Shown here in pieces: positions 1 through 6,251 of a stretch of 12,578 nucleotides of DNA. Origin of the DNA: Candidatus Lindowiibacteriota bacterium (GTDB lineage Bacteria > Lindowbacteria > 2-12-FULL-62-27). A program made the translations under genes and the position numbers. The notes beneath the pieces were generated by a model that searched no databases, was not told where the DNA came from, and saw nothing but the letters and a program-made list of their open reading frames with translations. The stretch lies in the NCBI GenBank assembly GCA_023249255.1, contig JAHFCY010000003.1:1-12578 (forward strand), read 5' to 3'. Positions within the stretch are counted from its first letter, which is position 1, and the number at the start of each line of letters is the position of its first letter.

Positions 1-1
1 G

Positions 2-763
2 GGCGTGGCCGGTGCGACTGGCTTGCAAGGCGATACAGGTCCGCAGGGACTCAAGGGCGACACGGGCGCGACAGGATCGCAGGGAGTGAAAGGTGACACC
101 GGAGCCGCGCCGTTTATGCTCAACGGCTCGAATGCCTATTACACGGCTGGCAATGTCGGCGTTGGAGATACGAATCCGGGCGGTAAGTTGGTTGTGAAGG
201 GCAATGTCATCGTTCGGGACACGATGACGGTGGGAGATACGTTTTGGGTTGTGAAAGAAAACGGCAATGTCGGGATCGGCACGACGAGTCCCTCGACCGC
301 GCTGCACGTGAGCGGCACGGTGACGGCGACGGTGTTCTCAGGCAACGGCGCGGGGTTGACGGGTGTACTGCTATCGAGTAGCGGGCAACATGTGAAGGCG
401 GCGGGAGGTACAACGCCAACACTGACGGCGGGACCGGGAGCCGGGACGGGACCAACCATCTCGATTGTTGGCAACGACATCCGCGGGATCATCACTGTGG
501 CAACGGGAACCACACTATCTGTAGATTCGACGATTGTGACCGTGAGTTTTGCCACTGCCTACGACACAGCCCCGTACGTGATACTCACTCCTGCTGACAT
601 GAGCACAGGCTACGGCTACTACGCCGCGTCAACTACACAGACCGCTTTTGTATACGTCCCATCCGCATCGGTAACGACAACTGGGTTCCGCGTGACGACT
701 AATTACGGATGTTCTTTGGGTGAAGGATATACCTACCGGTGGTGGTACTTTGTGGTGGAGTAG
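2..763 (+). CDS. Collagen-like / tail-fibre-like surface protein, 3' part
   Basis: The reading frame is open at the left edge, so the true start lies outside the window. The visible N-terminal 35 or so residues are Gly-X-Y collagen-like repeats (GATGLQGDTGPQGLKGD and similar), which form trimeric rods. Next come two fibre-type segments, GNVGVGDTNPGGKLVVKGN and GNVGIGTTSPSTALHVSG, followed by SGNGAGLTGV. This pattern is common in large bacterial surface fibres and phage tail-fibre-like proteins. The last 95 or so residues (from RGIITVATGTT, ending RWWYFVVE) are a beta-rich, Thr/Tyr-rich terminal domain, likely the globular tip. Codon use matches the chromosome, so I favour a cell-surface fibre over a phage gene, but a prophage fibre cannot be excluded because upstream context is missing. 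No chaperone-type C-terminus is seen. Confidence 0.75.
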   Translation, partial: GVAGATGLQGDTGPQGLKGDTGATGSQGVKGDTGAAPFMLNGSNAYYTAGNVGVGDTNPGGKLVVKGNVIVRDTMTVGDTFWVVKENGNVGIGTTSPSTALHVSGTVTATVFSGNGAGLTGVLLSSSGQHVKAAGGTTPTLTAGPGAGTGPTISIVGNDIRGIITVATGTTLSVDSTIVTVSFATAYDTAPYVILTPADMSTGYGYYAASTTQTAFVYVPSASVTTTGFRVTTNYGCSLGEGYTYRWWYFVVE

Positions 764-818
764 GGAAGGACTCTGTTCCCCGCCTTCGACATAATAAGAA
801 TATAGAAATTTTAGCCAC

Positions 819-1157
819 GTGACCCGCCCGGCCATTCGGAGAGACATGACGTCGAACCTGACGAGCATGGACGGCGACAGCGAAGTGTTTCTGACGATGA
901 CCGACGGCGGCACGGGCGATCAGGACGGCGTCGCCAACGGATCGGTTGTCGATCCGGGCGGGTTCGAAATTTCGGATGGGAGCAGTAGTTCCAGCAGTGA
1001 TGCGGCAAGTTCCGGCACGACCGTCAAATATCCGGCCGCATGCATCGTTACACGACTGATACACTCCCCGCGACTTTTTGCCCTGCTCCGTTTTTTGAGA
1101 GACAAAAGTCTGGATGTTTCGATAGGACGAAAACTTGCCGGCCTGTATTATCGTTAG
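819..1157 (+). pseudogene. C-terminal remnant of a choice-of-anchor-U / CFI-box surface protein
   Basis: The frame has a stop at 795-797 and only a GTG at 819 as a possible start. No ribosome binding site or signal peptide is seen. The translation contains LTMTDGGTGDQDGVANGSVVDPGG (residues 25-48, read in two overlapping parts), which matches the end of the choice-of-anchor-U domain found in exported proteins. A Ser-rich linker follows (residues 55-65). The last 40 residues, from AACIVTRLIHSPR through LLRFLRDKSLDVSIGRKLAG to LYYR, resemble the C-terminal box usually written CFIATAAYGSP...LRxFRDxxL...GRxxVxxYY. The usual CFIATAAYG start is altered to CIVTRLIHS. A complete protein would carry an N-terminal signal and hundreds of residues that are absent here, so I read it as a decayed tail. 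The homology is recognised from memory and not by search. Confidence 0.55.
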
Positions 1158-1246
1158 TCTGGAACCTCCCGATGCGGAACCTTGCATCCCTCTATAAGGC
1201 ACGGTAAACTTCCCTTGCAGAATGCGGGTGAGAAGGAGGCAGGTGG

Positions 1247-1438
1247 ATGGTTACCAAGGTATTGGTGAAAACGGACAAATTTAAAGGCCGATATGTGGCT
1301 TTAAAGAGCTTCAAAGACAACACGGTTGTTGGGTCCGGGAAGGGTCCAAAGACGGCGCTAAAGGAGGCGGAAAGAAAGGGATTCAAAGATCCCGTCCTGG
1401 TTTACGTGCCTGAAAAAGAGTTCGTCCATATTTATTGA
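1247..1438 (+). CDS. Small DUF5678-like protein
   Basis: This 63-aa protein begins at ATG 1247 behind an ideal Shine-Dalgarno, AAGGAGG at 1233-1239, with 7 nt spacing. The pattern 'YVALK...NTVVGSGKGPKTALKEAERKGFKDPVLVYVP' matches the DUF5678 type: a short beta strand announcing 'what is carried', a helix of the form AxxEAxxKG, and a closing strand 'PVLVYVPE'. No catalytic residues are evident and the molecular role is unknown. The stop (TGA 1436-1438) shares one base with the ATG of the retropepsin-like gene (1438), which implies translational coupling. In other bacteria such small proteins often sit directly before aspartic-protease genes, so the two probably act together, perhaps as partner and protease. 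Naming by DUF number is from memory. Confidence 0.8.
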   Translation: MVTKVLVKTDKFKGRYVALKSFKDNTVVGSGKGPKTALKEAERKGFKDPVLVYVPEKEFVHIY

Positions 1439-1845
1439 TGGAGATTCGTAACTATCCTTTCACCAGAATCAGTCCCAGAGACCCGCCCCGGCCATTTTTA
1501 CCTGTCATCGTGATCAACCCCCATGCTGACAGGCATATCAACATTCTTGCGATGATCGATACCGGCGCCGACGAGTGCGCTCTGCCCGCATCTTTCGCGT
1601 CCATCCTGGGACACAACCTGCACGCTGGAATTAAAAGAAAGATCAAGACCGGTAACGGCGAGACCACTGCCTATGCCCATACACTCAGAATCCAGATTCA
1701 AGGATTTTCCACCCATAATGTCCTGATCGATTTTATGCCAAATCTGTATATCCCGCTTTTGGGGGTGCGAAGTTTTTTGGGTAAATTCGTTCTATCGATC
1801 GATTATACGCGACAAACATTCTCTCTGAAGCTTCCAACTGCGTGA
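1438..1845 (+). CDS. Retropepsin-like aspartic protease
   Basis: The 135-aa protein carries the retroviral-type aspartic protease signature: AMIDTGADECALP with catalytic D41-T42-G43 and the following hydrophobic segment. A second conserved element, IPLLGVRSFL (residues 105-114), corresponds to the hydrophobic-hydrophobic-Gly motif after the flap. The flap itself is likely around residues 72-85 (GNGETTAYAHTLRI). The length fits one retropepsin lobe, so the active enzyme should be a homodimer. No signal peptide or transmembrane segment is visible, so it is probably cytoplasmic. A TTG at 1435 is in frame, but ATG 1438 overlapping the preceding stop as TGATG is the better start. It is coupled to the DUF5678-like gene and followed at once by the GT-C/TPR gene. 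The substrate is unknown. Confidence 0.85.
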   Translation: MEIRNYPFTRISPRDPPRPFLPVIVINPHADRHINILAMIDTGADECALPASFASILGHNLHAGIKRKIKTGNGETTAYAHTLRIQIQGFSTHNVLIDFMPNLYIPLLGVRSFLGKFVLSIDYTRQTFSLKLPTA

Positions 1846-1853
1846 GGAGGTCA

Positions 1854-3551
1854 GTGACACCGGTCGAAGGGCCGGTTCCTCCATCCCGAAATAATTCGGG
1901 GAGCCGGTGGCAAAAGGTTTTTTGTCTTGGCGCTCTCGTCCTCATCGCTTTTTATCCGTCCTTCAAAATTCCTTTCCTGCTCGACGATTATCAAGTTTAT
2001 CTCAATTACTGGCCGCAGGTGTCGTGGGGCGCGATGAAGGAGGACGTCCTTGGGCATTTGCAGCAGAATCGATTGCTCACCCACGTGAGTTGGTACGTTC
2101 AGATGATCCTCGCGTCGCCCGATGCGCCAAGTCCGTTTGCATTTCATGTGTTCAATCTTCTCCTTCACGGGCTCAACGTGTGGCTGGTCTACACGTTGAT
2201 TCGAACGTACGGCTCGAGCGGTTTGGCGGCGACGATGGCGGCCGCCGTTTTCGCCGTTCACCCGGCGAATCAGGAGGCCGTGTCGTACATCTACGGCCGG
2301 TCCGATCTTCAGGTGACGGCGCTGATGCTGGGCGCTCTCATTCTGCTCAAATCCGGTGGCCGGCGGATGGTCTTCGCGGCGGTCTGTCTTCTCGCCGCGG
2401 TGTGGACAAAGGAAACGGTTGTCGTGATTCCGGCGCTGTACCTCTTGTTGACGCGGGTGTTGCGTCCGGAGGGAGTGCGCGTCCGAACGGCTGCGGTTGC
2501 GCTGACCGTTCTTGCGTCGGCCGGCGCGCTGGCGGGATTTTTGTTTTTGAAAACGGACCACGCCGACAATTTCGGATACGGATTCGAAGATTCCATGCGA
2601 TATCTCATGCTTCAACCGTTCCTGCTGTTTGTCGGGCTGATTCGGTTGATCGTCCCGGTTGGATTTACGATTTCCTATCAGTTCGCGTTGCCGTCCGGTG
2701 CGGCCGATTTGCGTGTGATCGGCACGTCGGCATTCTGGATTGCGGCTATCGTTTTTGCCTTTCGGCAGTGGAAGCAGGGGCGGCGAGTGCCTCTTTTTGC
2801 GCTGGGCTGGTATCTGGTGTCGATGTCGCCGACGAATTCGATCGTGCCCCGCATTGACCAGATTTCGGACCGGCACATGTACCTGTCGCTGATCGGCCCG
2901 ATGTGGGCACTGGTCGAATTTCTCAAATTCACATGGGAGAGATGGGGATCGTGGGCGCGGCGAATCTGTTGGGCGATGGTGATCGTGTTTGGTGCGTTGA
3001 CGTTTGCCCAGAACATGCGGTGGCAATCGGCCATATATATATGGAAGGAAGCTGTGTACAGATTTCCGAACTGGCCCGTTGCCCGCCGCGAGCTTGCGGC
3101 GGAATACGGCCGGTCGGGTCAGTCGGAGAAAGAGATGCAGATTCTGGAATCGACCACCCGGAAATGGCCCGTCGACTGGATGTCCTGGAACAATCTTGGA
3201 ATCGCATACGCATCGGATGGCCGGCCGGCCGCCGCGCAAAAAGCGCTGGAGCGGGCGATCGAATTCGCGCCGAAACGTCATCGCGCGTTGCTCACGCACA
3301 ACCTGGCGCTGGCGCATCAGGCGCAGGGGCAGACCGATACGGCGATCGCGCTCTATCGGGAGGCGATTGCCGCGGACCCGGACGCTTTCGCGTCGAAGCA
3401 GAATCTGGCCGTGTTGCTCTGGCGGAACGGAAAAAAGGACGAATCCGAACGGATATTGAACGAAATTCTGTCCGTCCATCCGCATTACGGCCCGGCCCGC
3501 CAGGCGCTGGCGGTGATCGGAGGGTCGGGGGTCAAATCAATTCGAAAATAA
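1854..3551 (+). CDS. TMTC-like GT-C membrane glycosyltransferase with C-terminal TPRs
   Basis: The N-terminal two-thirds is multispanning membrane sequence. The first hydrophobic segment (VFCLGALVLIAFYPSF) is followed by a loop with PFLLDDYQVY, whose Asp pair sits where GT-C (ArnT/PMT-type) enzymes hold the catalytic acidic residue. The motifs HPANQEAVSYIYGRSDL and SPTNSIVPRIDQISDRHMYL are typical of TMTC-like proteins. The C-terminal 160 or so residues hold about four TPRs, for example WNNLGIAYASDGRPAAAQKA. It likely transfers a sugar from a lipid-linked donor to an extracytoplasmic acceptor. Two GTG starts are possible: 1842 overlaps the protease stop (GTGA) but lacks a ribosome binding site, while 1854 sits just after GAGGAGG (1844-1850), so I chose 1854. 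Membrane and TPR architecture is secure; acceptor and donor are not known. Confidence 0.85.
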   Translation: MTPVEGPVPPSRNNSGSRWQKVFCLGALVLIAFYPSFKIPFLLDDYQVYLNYWPQVSWGAMKEDVLGHLQQNRLLTHVSWYVQMILASPDAPSPFAFHVFNLLLHGLNVWLVYTLIRTYGSSGLAATMAAAVFAVHPANQEAVSYIYGRSDLQVTALMLGALILLKSGGRRMVFAAVCLLAAVWTKETVVVIPALYLLLTRVLRPEGVRVRTAAVALTVLASAGALAGFLFLKTDHADNFGYGFEDSMRYLMLQPFLLFVGLIRLIVPVGFTISYQFALPSGAADLRVIGTSAFWIAAIVFAFRQWKQGRRVPLFALGWYLVSMSPTNSIVPRIDQISDRHMYLSLIGPMWALVEFLKFTWERWGSWARRICWAMVIVFGALTFAQNMRWQSAIYIWKEAVYRFPNWPVARRELAAEYGRSGQSEKEMQILESTTRKWPVDWMSWNNLGIAYASDGRPAAAQKALERAIEFAPKRHRALLTHNLALAHQAQGQTDTAIALYREAIAADPDAFASKQNLAVLLWRNGKKDESERILNEILSVHPHYGPARQALAVIGGSGVKSIRK

Positions 3552-3570
3552 GAGTAAGTGTTCAGTTTAC

Positions 3571-3661
3571 GTCGAAAAATTATAAGGAAGCCATGAAGCC
3601 ATGAACATATCCGGTCTTTTCTTTCCTCCTGCATTCATGGATTCCTTATTAAATTTTCAAC
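3571..3661. repeat. Long imperfect inverted repeat downstream of the GT-C gene
   Basis: Arm 3571-3597 (core ATAAGGAAGCCATGAA) pairs with arm 3634-3661 (core TTCATGGATTCCTTAT). The arms are about 27-28 nt with one bulge and a few mismatches, and they enclose a 36-nt loop. Position 3591 onward also carries a short tandem CCATGAAG/CCATGAAC. The element begins about 20 bp after the GT-C stop and ends about 30 bp before the promoter of the next gene. It could fold as an intrinsic-type transcript end or be a dispersed intergenic palindrome or MITE-like element. There is no clear T-run that would make it a classic terminator. Copy number in the genome cannot be seen here. Confidence 0.7.
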
Positions 3662-3689
3662 GGCCTACCCGAATAGTTACAAATAAGAT

Positions 3690-3718
3690 TTGACGTGGGG
3701 CAAACTTTTATTCATAAT
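3690..3718 (+). promoter_or_regulatory. Sigma70-type promoter of the secreted-protein gene
   Basis: TTGACG (3690-3695), a 17-bp spacer and CATAAT (3713-3718) match the sigma70 consensus at five of six positions in each box. The expected start of transcription near 3725 gives a leader of about 36 nt that contains the ribosome binding site GAGGAGG at 3745-3751. This placement also rules out a longer reading of the gene beginning at 3695, which would start inside the promoter. Confidence 0.6.
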
Positions 3719-3760
3719 GGGGGTCTGATTACGTACAACCATTCGAGGAGGCGCACGAGC

Positions 3761-4435
3761 ATGAGGCGTTTGGGATTTGGACTGGTCGTTTTCTTTCTTA
3801 CCGTTGTTGTTCTGGCAAGCGTTTCCCATGCGGAATTTACGGCATCGTGGAAAAAATCAGTTTCATTGGATGCAAAGCCTGCCGTGAGCCGCAGTCTTTC
3901 GCTGGGCACGTACAGTTTGGCGGATCGCCCGGAGCCGTCGGCCTCCAAGAGTTCCGGAGGAATTTCGGGGCTGGCCGGTCCGGAGTTGTCGCTCGGAACG
4001 TCACGGTCAAATCATCCTGCCCGAAAATCGGGACTCTTCGGATTTTCAGACTGGCGCGACCAGGTCAACAGCGCCGCCGGAGACATGGGCGAGGGTTCGT
4101 CGGGGGGAGATCAGGGCGGTCTCGATTCGAAATTCACATTTGGGTTGGGGCAAATTCTTTCCCTTGATTTTGGATGGCCCAAATACGCTCGTGACAATCA
4201 ATTCATGGGATGTCGGGGCATCGGGGTGGGCTATCCCTATATCATTGGATTCTACAGCAAGAATTATTTCAATCCTCCCAAGAAGCATGCATGGAATGGA
4301 TTCTGGCAGTGGGGAACGTGGTACTTAATCATTCCCTGGGTCGGATTTGGCGCGGAGTACACGTGGGACAAGGCGTACTTCGAAATCGGGACCTTTTACA
4401 TTATTCCCTATCCGGGATTCGGGATTCACTTCTAG
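3761..4435 (+). CDS. Secreted aromatic-rich hypothetical protein
   Basis: The start is ATG 3761, preceded by GAGGAGG (3745-3751) with 9 nt spacing. The 224-aa product opens with a clear signal peptide: MRR, a hydrophobic core LGFGLVVFFLTVVVLASV, and a likely cut after SHA (residues 22-24). The mature N-terminal half is Ser/Gly-rich and low in complexity. The C-terminal 100 residues are crowded with aromatic and Gly residues (for example YPYIIGFYSKNYFNPP, WNGFWQWGTWYLIIPW) and the chain ends in Phe (YPGFGIHF). This suggests a small beta-structured outer-membrane-associated protein, since a terminal Phe is typical of beta-barrel proteins, but there are too few regular strands to assert a barrel. 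I recognise no family. It appears monocistronic from its own promoter and converges on the vapBC/bioB block. Confidence 0.8.
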   Translation: MRRLGFGLVVFFLTVVVLASVSHAEFTASWKKSVSLDAKPAVSRSLSLGTYSLADRPEPSASKSSGGISGLAGPELSLGTSRSNHPARKSGLFGFSDWRDQVNSAAGDMGEGSSGGDQGGLDSKFTFGLGQILSLDFGWPKYARDNQFMGCRGIGVGYPYIIGFYSKNYFNPPKKHAWNGFWQWGTWYLIIPWVGFGAEYTWDKAYFEIGTFYIIPYPGFGIHF

Positions 4436-4447
4436 AGGAACACAGGG

Positions 4448-4508
4448 TTGGCGGGCCAAGGGTTCGCCGGGTTTCGGCGTTCGATCTCAAACCCCATTGA
4501 TTGGATCA
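4448..4508. repeat. Direct repeat copy 1: decayed bioB tail
   Basis: Positions 4477-4508 match 5201-5232 at 30 of 32 bases. The outer part, from TTGGCGGG at 4448, matches 5171 onward more weakly (about 19 of 30 with one gap). On the reverse strand this copy still encodes SMGFEIER, the last eight residues of BioB, but its stop is changed (TGA to CGA), so the frame would run on. The stop codon of vapC (4506-4508) falls inside the repeat. Confidence 0.8.
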
Positions 4509-4907
4509 GGCTGATTCTCTTTCGGCCAATCGCAACTCGCTATGCAATGCGATGAATTTGAAATCCGTGTCGGTGGTCAATAGGGGCTGAACATGGGTGA
4601 TCGCGATTTGGGCGATCAAAACGTCGATGACGCTTCCGAGATTAACGCCCTTCGAACGGAGTTGGCGGGATAATTTCGCGGCCGCCAGATAGCCCCTGTC
4701 ATCCAGAGACAACCTCGGAAAATGCAACATCTGTCCGGACGCAAGAGCAAAGTCTTTTTCAGATCGGAATCCCTGCAGAACTTCGACAAGAATAATGTCC
4801 GTGACAAAGACAGGCAGTCCGGACGCCAGCGCAATCCGGAGATTCCCGACTTCAGGCGTATTTTGCCCGATGTAATGGTCGATCCAGACGGACGAATCGA
4901 CGAGCAT
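4506..4907 (-). CDS. vapC: VapC-type PIN-domain toxin
   Basis: This 133-aa protein has the PIN ribonuclease layout: MLVDSSVWIDHY with D4, E42 in TDIILVEVLQG, D95 in GSVIDVLIAQIA, and D113/D115 in LLTTDTDFKFIA. These are the four acidic positions that bind Mg2+ in VapC toxins, so the active site appears intact. The family cleaves RNA, often tRNA or rRNA loops, to arrest growth. ATG at 4905-4907 is chosen over a longer N-terminal reading because it overlaps the antitoxin stop as TGATG, standard for translational coupling, and because the PIN fold begins exactly there. The stop codon lies within a bioB-derived direct repeat, so the last few residues (AERESA) may have been set by the insertion junction. 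Confidence 0.9.
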   Translation of the reverse strand: MLVDSSVWIDHYIGQNTPEVGNLRIALASGLPVFVTDIILVEVLQGFRSEKDFALASGQMLHFPRLSLDDRGYLAAAKLSRQLRSKGVNLGSVIDVLIAQIAITHVQPLLTTDTDFKFIALHSELRLAERESA

Positions 4908-5116
4908 CAGGCGCGTGTTCGGGCTTGCCGCCGAAGCTCTCCCTCCCAATTCAACCTACCGCCTGATGCAAGAGTCCTTGCGTAGACCTCGCCTATATCC
5001 ACCGCTTTTTTCAACGCCACATGAATCGCCTCGCGCTTGCTTTTCGCGCCAAGAATCTTCATCGCGCGTCGAACCAGCGGCTCATCCAAAACCACATTCG
5101 TCCTGACCTTCGACAT
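4907..5116 (-). CDS. vapB: VapB-type antitoxin
   Basis: The 69-aa protein starts MSKVRTNVVLDEPLVRRAMKI and continues GAKSKREAIHVALKKAV. This is the VapB pattern of a short DNA-binding N-terminal domain (RTNVVLDE strand and two helices), followed by a charged C-terminal tail (residues 45-69) that would wrap the toxin. A strong ribosome binding site, AAGGAGGTGG (complement of 5123-5132), lies 6 nt before the ATG. Its gene overlaps vapC by one base. The protein should neutralise VapC and, with it, repress its own promoter at the palindromic site just upstream. Confidence 0.9.
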   Translation of the reverse strand: MSKVRTNVVLDEPLVRRAMKILGAKSKREAIHVALKKAVDIGEVYARTLASGGRLNWEGELRRQARTRA

Positions 5117-5133
5117 TTTGTGCCACCTCCTTA

Positions 5134-5169
5134 ATACACAATTGTATGCTTAAAATGTGTATAAATCAA
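5134..5169 (-). promoter_or_regulatory. vapBC promoter with overlapping palindromic operator
   Basis: On the reverse strand TTGATT (complement of 5164-5169), a 17-bp spacer and TACAAT (complement of 5141-5146) form a good sigma70-type promoter. An inverted repeat ATACACA (5134-5140) / TGTGTAT (5156-5162) with a 15-bp gap overlaps the spacer, the -10 box and the likely start site. An inner palindrome ACAATTGT covers 5138-5145. This arrangement is what VapB-VapC autorepression would require. The -35 box ends one base before direct repeat copy 2 begins. Confidence 0.6.
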
Positions 5170-5170
5170 A

Positions 5171-5232
5171 TTGGCGGGTCGTCGGGATCGCAAAAATTCA
5201 GCGTTCGATCTCAAACCCCATCGATTCGATCA
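5171..5232. repeat. Direct repeat copy 2: native bioB end and downstream
   Basis: This copy includes the genuine last codons of bioB (5198-5232 on the reverse strand) and 27 bp beyond its stop. It is the partner of 4448-4508, lying about 723 bp away in the same orientation. The two copies enclose the entire vapBC promoter and both genes. Confidence 0.8.
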
Positions 5233-6172
5233 TGCGGTGAGCGTCGGCGGCGGTCTGTCCGCCCGTCGTGAGGTAGCCTTCGACAAAAATCGAGTTGGCC
5301 GGATAGAAGACGCGCCACGAATCTCCGCCGAAATTGAATTCGCGGCCACCGGCGGCGCGGATGTCCTTCTTCGGATTCAGCAGTCGAAACAAACTCAACG
5401 TCCGCAGGCCGTTCTCCATGCGCGTGCGGGGCCGGTCAGACAGCGGCGTCCCGCGGATGGGATGCAGGAAATTGACCGGAATGGAGTCGATATCGAGATC
5501 ACGGATCGCAAACGCCAGGTCGAGCACGTCGTCTTCGGTTTCGCCCATGCCGATGATTCCGCCGGAGCAGGTGTGCATCCCAGCTTCCTTGACCGCCTGA
5601 ATCGTGTTCACGCGATCCTGATACGTGTGAGTCGTGCAGATGTTCGGATAAAAACGTTCGCTGGAGTTCAGGTTATGGTTGACCCATCCGGCGCCGGCAT
5701 CCTTGAGACGTCGGGCCTTGTCCTCGTCCATGAGTCCAAGCGAACAGCAAATTTCCAATGGAAAATCGGCTTTGATTTTTTGGATGCATCCGGCCAGATA
5801 ATCGATTTCCTTGTCGGTCGGCCCGCGTCCGCTGGCGACGATGCAATAGCGTTTCGCCCGCGCGCCTTCGTGCGCCTGCCGCGCGCCCTCGTAGATGGCC
5901 TCCATGGTCTTGAGCGGATACACGGAAATGTCAGCGGTTGAGACATTAGACTGCGAGCAGTAGGAACAATCTTCGGGGCAGAGGCCGGACCGGATGTTGT
6001 TCAGGACGCAAATTTTGACGCGCTTGCCCCACGCCTCCTGCCGGACACGAAACACTTCATTCAGCAGTTCGTCGATGTCATCCGGCGGTGTCTGAAGACA
6101 TTCGCGCGCGGCATCACGCGTAAGCGTTTCGCCAGCCAATGCCTGATCGGCCCATTCGCGATAGATGCTCAT
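5198..6172 (-). CDS. bioB: Biotin synthase BioB
   Basis: BioB is a radical-SAM enzyme that inserts sulfur into dethiobiotin to make biotin, the last step of the pathway. The 324-aa length is normal. The radical-SAM cluster motif is CPEDCSYC (C65, C69, C72). The second [2Fe-2S] cluster ligands are visible as C110 (RYCIVASGRGP), a Cys of ICCSLG (142/143), C202 (HTCSGGIIGMGE), and an Arg in IRAAGGRE (272-278). Other hallmarks are VNHNLNSSERFYPNICTTHT and NSIFVEGYLTT. ATG 6172 is chosen because the family N-terminus begins near there. No Shine-Dalgarno precedes it, but a promoter ends 7 nt upstream, so the mRNA may be leaderless. No other biotin genes are visible; vapBC lies directly downstream. 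Confidence 0.95.
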   Translation of the reverse strand: MSIYREWADQALAGETLTRDAARECLQTPPDDIDELLNEVFRVRQEAWGKRVKICVLNNIRSGLCPEDCSYCSQSNVSTADISVYPLKTMEAIYEGARQAHEGARAKRYCIVASGRGPTDKEIDYLAGCIQKIKADFPLEICCSLGLMDEDKARRLKDAGAGWVNHNLNSSERFYPNICTTHTYQDRVNTIQAVKEAGMHTCSGGIIGMGETEDDVLDLAFAIRDLDIDSIPVNFLHPIRGTPLSDRPRTRMENGLRTLSLFRLLNPKKDIRAAGGREFNFGGDSWRVFYPANSIFVEGYLTTGGQTAADAHRMIESMGFEIER

Positions 6173-6178
6173 GGACGC

Positions 6179-6207
6179 AATGTAGCTTTTCAAGTAAATT
6201 AATTCAA
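6179..6207 (-). promoter_or_regulatory. Possible bioB promoter giving a leaderless transcript
   Basis: On the reverse strand TTGAAT (complement of 6202-6207), a 17-bp spacer and TACATT (complement of 6179-6184) match the consensus at four of six bases each. The start of transcription expected about 7 nt downstream coincides with the A of the bioB ATG at 6172. No palindrome resembling the known BirA operator is seen. The match is moderate. Confidence 0.35.
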
Positions 6208-6251
6208 ACGATGCGACAAGCGAAGAATCCCAACGAGGGCGGAGTGAACCA

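Noticed and set aside
2-120. Gly-X-Y repeats as a tandem DNA repeat or CRISPR-like array
   Set aside because: The periodicity is explained by collagen-like coding triplets; there are no constant repeats with unique spacers anywhere in the window.
763-780. Possible terminator hairpin GGGAA...TTCCC after the fibre gene
   Set aside because: The stem is only 5 bp with an 8-nt loop and no T-run follows, so it is too weak to call.
1193-1198. TATAAG as a -10 box for the DUF5678-like gene
   Set aside because: No -35-like hexamer lies at 16-18 bp upstream.
1851-3485. Long open frame of 544 codons on the reverse strand across the GT-C/TPR gene
   Set aside because: It is rich in Arg, Gln and His with no domain pattern, no ribosome binding site, and mirrors the codon bias of the forward gene, which has clear membrane helices and TPRs.
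4436-5233. Transposon or integron origin of the vapBC unit
   Set aside because: No transposase, integrase, terminal inverted repeats or att-like site is seen; only the bioB-tail direct repeats flank it.
5171-5941. Forward-strand open frame of 256 codons opposite bioB
   Set aside because: It is antisense to an unmistakable BioB and shows no family motif.
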